Source: Montifringilla adamsi | Taxonomy: Eukaryota; Chordata; Aves; Passeriformes; Passeridae | Assembly: GCA_017590115.1 (NCBI GenBank) | Contig: JAGGNK010007559.1 | Coordinates: 3,246,020-3,310,019 of the forward strand | Direction of reading: 5' to 3' | Length of the DNA: 64,000 nt | Shown: positions 44,901 through 64,000 of the stretch, piece after piece | Layout: each line of letters starts with the position of its first letter | How positions within the stretch are numbered: the stretch's first letter is position 1 | Position numbers and translations under genes: made by a program | Notes under the pieces: generated by a model | Database searches by the model: none | What the model saw: only the letters and a program-made list of their open reading frames with translations | Told to the model about the DNA's origin: nothing

Positions 44901-47900
44901 CTGTGTGAATTTAACGTGCAGAAAAGGTGTCAGACAAGCAACCCTGAAGAAGAAAACTGCCTGTTTAGCAGTGAGCTGAGCTCTTGAACACCCTTCATCT
45001 GCAACGAGGTTCTGCAGGCACAGCCCAGCACCAGCGGGCGGGGGGAGCAGAGCTCAGCACACAAGGCTGCACAGGTGGGTGCATGAGAGAGGATTTCACC
45101 CAGAAATCCTGGCACACACCCCTATTTCTCCTTTAGTCCAAACCCAGAAAGGACCAGCACATGCAGGATGCTCAGGTGTTTGATCACTCTTCGTTTACAA
45201 AGGCACAGGTATTTACTAATTTACTTTGTTTTTTCACTGATGCCTTTCCACTCTGTGACTTCCTTGTGGCCATCACCTTTTTCTCCTCATTCTGACAGCT
45301 GTGGGAATGATTTCCAGGAAGCCCCAAAGATCTGGGAATTTTCCCCCCTACAATGAGATCCCTGGCCCTGCTGCAGAGGGACACTTTCTCACCTGGGCCT
45401 GCCAGCTCTTGAGGAACACACCTGATACAGGAGTCAGGAGAAGTCTGCAGCACTGTCAGCCCTGGGGATTCACATGGAGCCCCTGGGCTCTGTGCAGAGC
45501 TGCAGCTGGGCAGTCACATGCCAGGAATCTGACCACAGTCAGAAACTGTTAGAGAATAAACCTCAGCCTAAACTTAATTCAAAAGGAGCTTCCTCTGTCC
45601 ACAGTGGGACAGTGCCCCTTGGAACACTGCATTACTTTCTAACTTAACTACAGGAGCATTAGGCTGCTCTGTGCCATAAAACACACACAGCAGTGGGACC
45701 TGCTCTAAAAGCATCCATTCCAATTATTTCTCCTTTCCATTGTCACCAAGGGACAAGAAAAGAGCGTCACAACTTTGTTTTGACTGAAGTAGAGGATGAG
45801 ATTGTCGTTGCTTTGTCACACTTGATCGATGCTCGGGCTCCACTGAAGCTATTGAACATAAATTCAAGGCATGCAGACATCACACATGCCCACTCTGCAT
45901 CAGACACTGAGCTGCTTTGCTGTTTTCTTCAAAGAAATGCAGAGAAGGGAAAAAACTTGGATTTCTGGACTATTTTCTACCTAACAGAAGCAGCAGCACA
46001 AGTCTGTTTGGCAAGGCTGCACCGCAGGCTGTGGCTCAGCTTCATGCCCAGTATCACCATTCTCACTGGAAGCACCTCAGTGGCTTTCCAGCTGGTCTTG
46101 TTGAGGTATTTACCCTCCAGCAGGAAGGCAAGTCTTCTGGAAAAGGGACTGACAACATCTTTTAACCAGTCTTGGATAATTCATATCACTGAGCACTCTG
46201 TAATTTGTCAGAAGCATCTATTAATCCTTAATGAGGTAAAAACTCCTCAACATTTCTCAGCTAAAGTTGCCAAAAAACCCCCACACCAAACTGACATTTC
46301 CATTGCTGCTGCTGCTGCAAATCCTTTTACTTCTCTTGAATGAAAGAAAAAAACAAATTTAGAAGGATTCAGCCCTTGCTCCCTGACACAGCCAGCAAAA
46401 AGAGACTGGCACAAGTATTGCTACACCAACAGAAATAGCCCATATTTCATGTCAAGGAATACGATGTGCAAATTTTCATAGGCACCATAGATCATCACCA
46501 TCTGTCTTGACAAGTTAATTGTCTGCAGTTTTTCCAGGAAAACTAGAACCTTTAAAAACTAACAAAACAAATGAGTTGAAGGATGATATGGGCAGAGTGT
46601 GAAGCATCGTGGGCTCACTGCCCTGGAAATGTGCAGGTTCTGATATGCCTGAGTTCAGCCTAAAAAGAAAATCTGGAGTGGTCAAACACTGCTCTTGGTG
46701 CTACTTATAGCACTGAGGTACTACATACATAGCAAAAGAATTGCTTATGGAGCACGATCTCTGCAAAAAAAAACAGCTGAACTTGACAAATCTGGGAACA
46801 AAACATTAATTAATCAAAGCAGGGAATGGCACTCGCAGGGTTCGCAGTCAGTGGCAGAACTCACATCCTGCAAAGGGTCAGCAACACCACAGCCCATACA
46901 ATTAAAAATCCAGGACAAACTGTATTAGATGACAACCTCCAGGAGACAAGATGGATGCTGGGGCCTTGGTTCTAAGCAGCCAGCTTTATGCAAAACAGCG
47001 ATTTATGAGCTGTCTTGTGGAAACACTGAAAGCTGCCACGTGAGCACAGAGGGGGAAGGAGGGGAATTGTCCCCGCGACCCACGCTGGGCTCTGAGGAGC
47101 CAGGGACTGCTGAGACACTGAAGCCATCCTGGGGACACCCACTGCCCTGCAGGGTGTTTCAGAGGACACAGCACACCGTGGAGGGCCCCCCGCAGCCAGA
47201 GCACTGATGAAGAGAGACAGGGACGTGCCCCAAAACCTCTGCCTGAGCCTGCCAGGTCCTTCAGGACAGGCTGGCAGCTGCAGGACCAGGGCCAGGACAA
47301 GCCAGGCTGGGGACAAGCACAGCCACGTCCCACAGCACAACCCAGATGAGCCAGGACACCACCTGCAGCATCAGGAGGTGGGAATGTTACCTCAGAACGC
47401 AGCTCCAGGTCAGGCTGAGCTCGCTGCAGAGCAGCATCACCTCTGGCTGCTCCTGACCTAGCATGGCCAAGGGGAAAGCTCACAGTTTCATAAGAATTCA
47501 CACAGAAAAACATGCCAGCTGCATTCACTAAGTGGCTTTTTAAAGGGTGGAGGCTCTAACTGAATTGTAAAAAAAAATATTTTTCTTAGAATCCCGATTT
47601 TTTTTAATCTTTCCCTTCACTTTTCATTAGTTCTTATTACTACACTGACAACTTCCCGTGAGGCATCCAGATTTTTCTCATCAAAAACTGGAATTATAGA
47701 AAATAAACCAAGGAATTATTCTTGATATCAAATACAAGCTTACTAAATTTAGATCTGTCATTTAAACAGATTTCACATAAAACAATGGGGGGTTTATTCC
47801 TGGACAAGGAGCATGGGATTTGGCACTAAGAGAAGCATAAAAAAAAAGTCAAGGAGCCAAATACCCAGTGGGTGCATATGCCCCAGCCTCCACTCATTTC

Positions 47901-48501
47901 CCCCAAACTGAGACAGTTTACACTATCTCAATTTTGAATTTTCCCTGTAATTGCAACAGGTCCATATTTACAGTGCAGCCTGAGCAGTGCCCACCGGAGC
48001 CATCTGTAAGGCTTAATTTCATTTTAATAGGAGTCTGACTGAAGCCCTAGGAGAGTTGAAAATACAGTTTTGGGGTTTTCTAAACATGACTTCAATACTC
48101 ATTGGATAATTTGCTCCAAAAACCAAAGATCTTACTCAGGGTTGTATATGTGACAAACAATGGCCAGACAAGACATTTTTTAAAAAATCTTTTGGAAAAA
48201 AAATAGCTCTAAGAAATCCAAATGCAAATGATTCATGCCAAAGCTGTTAAGTCAGATCATCTCTATCATATCCTCCTCAAATTCCTGGGTGAGAGCACTT
48301 ATGAAAATTTAGCACCAAAACCAGCTGGGGTCTTCATAAAGTCAAAGAACTGAAATTCTAAATCAGAGAGAAAATGGGATTTTATCTGTAGTATTTTCAG
48401 TGTAGATAAAATGCCACTGTATAAAACAGAATAAAGTGTGGTGAGATGCAACCATCTCCCCCTTAACTGATCGACAGATAACAGTAAATTAACAAGTGAT
48501 G
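41997..48501. other. Intergenic region between convergent CACNG1 and HELZ
   Basis: About 6.5 kb with no recognised exon or repeat family. A GC- and CpG-richer patch lies at 42260-42560, and a poly-T tract at 42705-42735. The longest frame, 45693-46343, lacks an ATG near its start. Part of the right end may be distal HELZ 3' UTR, since mammalian HELZ has a long one. Confidence 0.6.
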
Positions 48502-50756
48502 TTTATTAGTTTAATATTCAATATTAAATGGTGAACAGAATCAAAAGGCTGCTCCATAGAACTGAGTGACTTTGAAACCCCTGAAATTACAAAATGCTGA
48601 CTTGGGGACGTGAAGTGCTTTGGATCCATCTCTGCTCTGCCAGTCCTGTTCCTCCCTCCACTGGATCCCACCTCAGCTCTGCCAGTGAATTTCCCATTCC
48701 TGCAGCCAGCAGCTTGGCAAAAACCCATTTAACAGCAGCTTTGCTTGATTCAAGGTTGCAGAATTTGGCCTCTCCTCGTTTTTGGGTCGTCTGGGTTCCA
48801 TGCCCTGTGCTGAAGTGCTGAGCAGAACTTGGCAGGGGCTGTCCCCTCCCCAGCATTGTTTGTTTGGTATAACATTAGGAAATAAATTAAGGAGTTACAC
48901 GAGCTTTGCTTTACAGCAAAAAGAAGGAAAAAAGTTTTCAGATAAGTTTCTGAATCATAACCCAGCAAAGATTTATAATAAAAAATTTATATGCAAACCT
49001 CTGCAGTGTACTGAGTTTAAATCAACCCCATTACATAATGACCCTCATCTTAACACACGAAGTCAAATGCAAAAAAATGAACCTGACTGATTGTAATTAG
49101 AGCAAAAATCTGATTGAACAGAGCAGAGCCACTGCTCCCCAGTAAGGTGTCCCATGGACAGCTGTAAAAATCTGAAATCACCCTCTCACAGCTCTAAAAT
49201 TTAAATTCTCACAGGTAATAAGTGGAGGAATTCTGAACTACACCCAGCTCATCCCTGTAAACCAGCTCCCAGATTTAAAGTTATTTCAAGTGTAAAAGGA
49301 GGATTAAAAAGAAATAAAGGAGAAACTCTGCAACCCCCCTCTGGAGCTCCCCGGCCACAAAGCAGGGACAGTGTGCAAGACCAAAAATCTTTATCCACAG
49401 AGTTTTTATCTTCTGAATTTTCATTCACATTTGTTTCTTTAATTTTTTTTTAAATATCCCATAATTAATTTTTCAGACTGGATTCCTTAAGGGCCAGGTT
49501 CACGGAGATAAATAACCTGGTAACCACTCTGATCCCCAGAAGATTTAGATTAATTTGGATACAGCTTTGACAAACATTAAATCTCTTCTTTAATGATGTT
49601 CCTCAAACAAAACAGTTAGCAAAATATCTGAATTTCCTTGTATAATGTCACATTTTAATGTAAACATCAAATAATGTACCAAAAGTTTTACCGGAAAAAA
49701 AAAAAAAATTAAAGCGGCACAATTCTTTATACCACTGGAGAAGAGGGGAGGAAAAAGCCAGATTACAAACATTTACACATGCATAGTGGAAAAAAATTAA
49801 ACAAACAAACAAAAAAGTATTTTACTAAATTCACGCAATTTTTTTAAAATAGTTATTAAATCTACTAAGCACCAACATACCTAAAAATTTATTTTCAGCT
49901 TCATGATTCATTTAAAAAACCTATCAAATTAACTTTTCAAACAAGCTTATATTATTAGCTTGTCCAAAAATAAAATGTAGAGTTTTTTTGGGTTTTTTGT
50001 TAATTTTTTTCTTCTTTTTTCTATTTTTTTATTATTTTTTTAAAGTATACCAATACTTTTATCTGAATGTTTCCAAACAATGGCATAGGTGTCTGCAAAG
50101 AATGCCTTTACTTTACCCTACAGTGGATGGAAAATACAATACCACATCATACAGAATCTAAAACTATAAAAGTCTGAGAATGCAGCATCCCTTCACAAAA
50201 AAGCTGATAAAACTGAAATTATTTAGAAGATGCTGCACCTTTATTAAAAAAAAAAAAATTAAATGAATTTAAGCAGAAATAACATACATTTTTACATTAA
50301 CTGGCCATTTCTGGTACAGAAACCCAGCATAGTATGCTAATGTTATTGAATAAATGTAAATGCTACTTACAATCTTCTTAAATACAATTTAGACAAACTT
50401 TTTTTTCCTTTTTTTTCTTTTTCCTTTTTTTTTTTCCTTTTTTCAAGTTGTACAGGTAATCTCTCAGCTGCTAGTTTAATGCAACATATCATTAACATTA
50501 CACAAATTAAAAAATAACACGTGTGTGTCTTCCTACAGAAAAGCTTCCAAAAACCCGACCCACATCAAAAAATGCAAAATAATGGAATATAATTAAAAAA
50601 AAAAATTAGTTGCAAGTCTAGCAGCAAAGCAATTAAGTGAGGATATATTTACCAATATAAACAAAGGGAATATTTGCAACTACAGGTGAAGCCCCAACTA
50701 TCTTAGATCTACCGACACAAATAAAAATTAAATTCTCTCTAAAAAAAATAATCTGA
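48502..50756 (-). other. HELZ: HELZ 3' UTR (probable, extent uncertain)
   Basis: Very AT-rich sequence directly after the HELZ stop, with T- and A-homopolymer runs and no coding potential. On the minus strand AATAAA occurs at 50240-50245, 50028-50033, 49888-49893, 48502-48507 and 47793-47798 (plus-strand TTTATT). None has a clearly superior downstream element, so the true end is open; alternative polyadenylation is likely. Confidence 0.5.

Positions 50757-64000
<13,244 letters not shown>

Noticed and set aside
45693..46343. Open frame of 216 codons between CACNG1 and HELZ
   Set aside because: It begins at GTG, and its first in-frame ATG comes only after about half the frame. No domain or splice context was recognised and composition is not coding-like.

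Overview
The window is vertebrate nuclear DNA, almost certainly from a bird and probably a passerine. Evidence: split genes with GT-AG introns; five truncated CR1 LINE 3' ends carrying the avian 'AAGGTCCCTTCCAAC...ATTCT' tail; and an LTR-like block near 1.3-1.66 kb that resembles a family common in songbirds (recognised from memory, not searched). Nothing bacterial, organellar or CRISPR-like was seen.

Three protein genes are supported, in the order CACNG4 (+), CACNG1 (+), HELZ (-). This is the vertebrate neighbourhood known from human 17q24. CACNG4 enters from the left without its first exon; exons 2-4 lie at 16866-16949, 22585-22725 and 23557-24095, followed by a 3' UTR of about 3.8 kb. CACNG1 is complete: four coding exons between 31995 and 41450, 226 codons plus stop, short 3' UTR. 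HELZ leaves at the right edge; the window holds its last eight coding exons (63604 down to 50757), about 798 residues of the disordered C-terminal tail, while the zinc-finger and helicase exons lie beyond position 64000. CACNG1 and HELZ are convergent, so their 3' ends share the 42-50 kb interval.

Region by region: 1-16865 is CACNG4 intron 1 (LTR-like block, G-rich minisatellite at 4.5-4.9 kb, two CR1 fragments). 16950-22584 is intron 2, with a 15-bp pyrimidine minisatellite followed by a CpG-island-like block, the most puzzling non-coding segment here. 27.9-31.7 kb is intergenic and ends in a cluster of TGACA motifs upstream of CACNG1. CACNG1 intron 1 holds a 423-bp CCAGC-type pentamer array. 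42-48.5 kb is intergenic without a recognisable gene. From about 48.5 or 49.9 kb to 50756 lies AT-rich HELZ 3' UTR.

Both CACNG proteins are four-pass claudin-fold membrane proteins: gamma-4 is a TARP for AMPA receptors, gamma-1 the skeletal-muscle Cav1.1 subunit. HELZ is a cytoplasmic RNA-helicase-type regulator of mRNA translation and decay. HELZ is a syntenic neighbour, not a pathway partner. I found no convincing undescribed coding system; the notable material is non-coding: tandem arrays, intragenic CpG-rich blocks and a possible upstream regulatory cluster.
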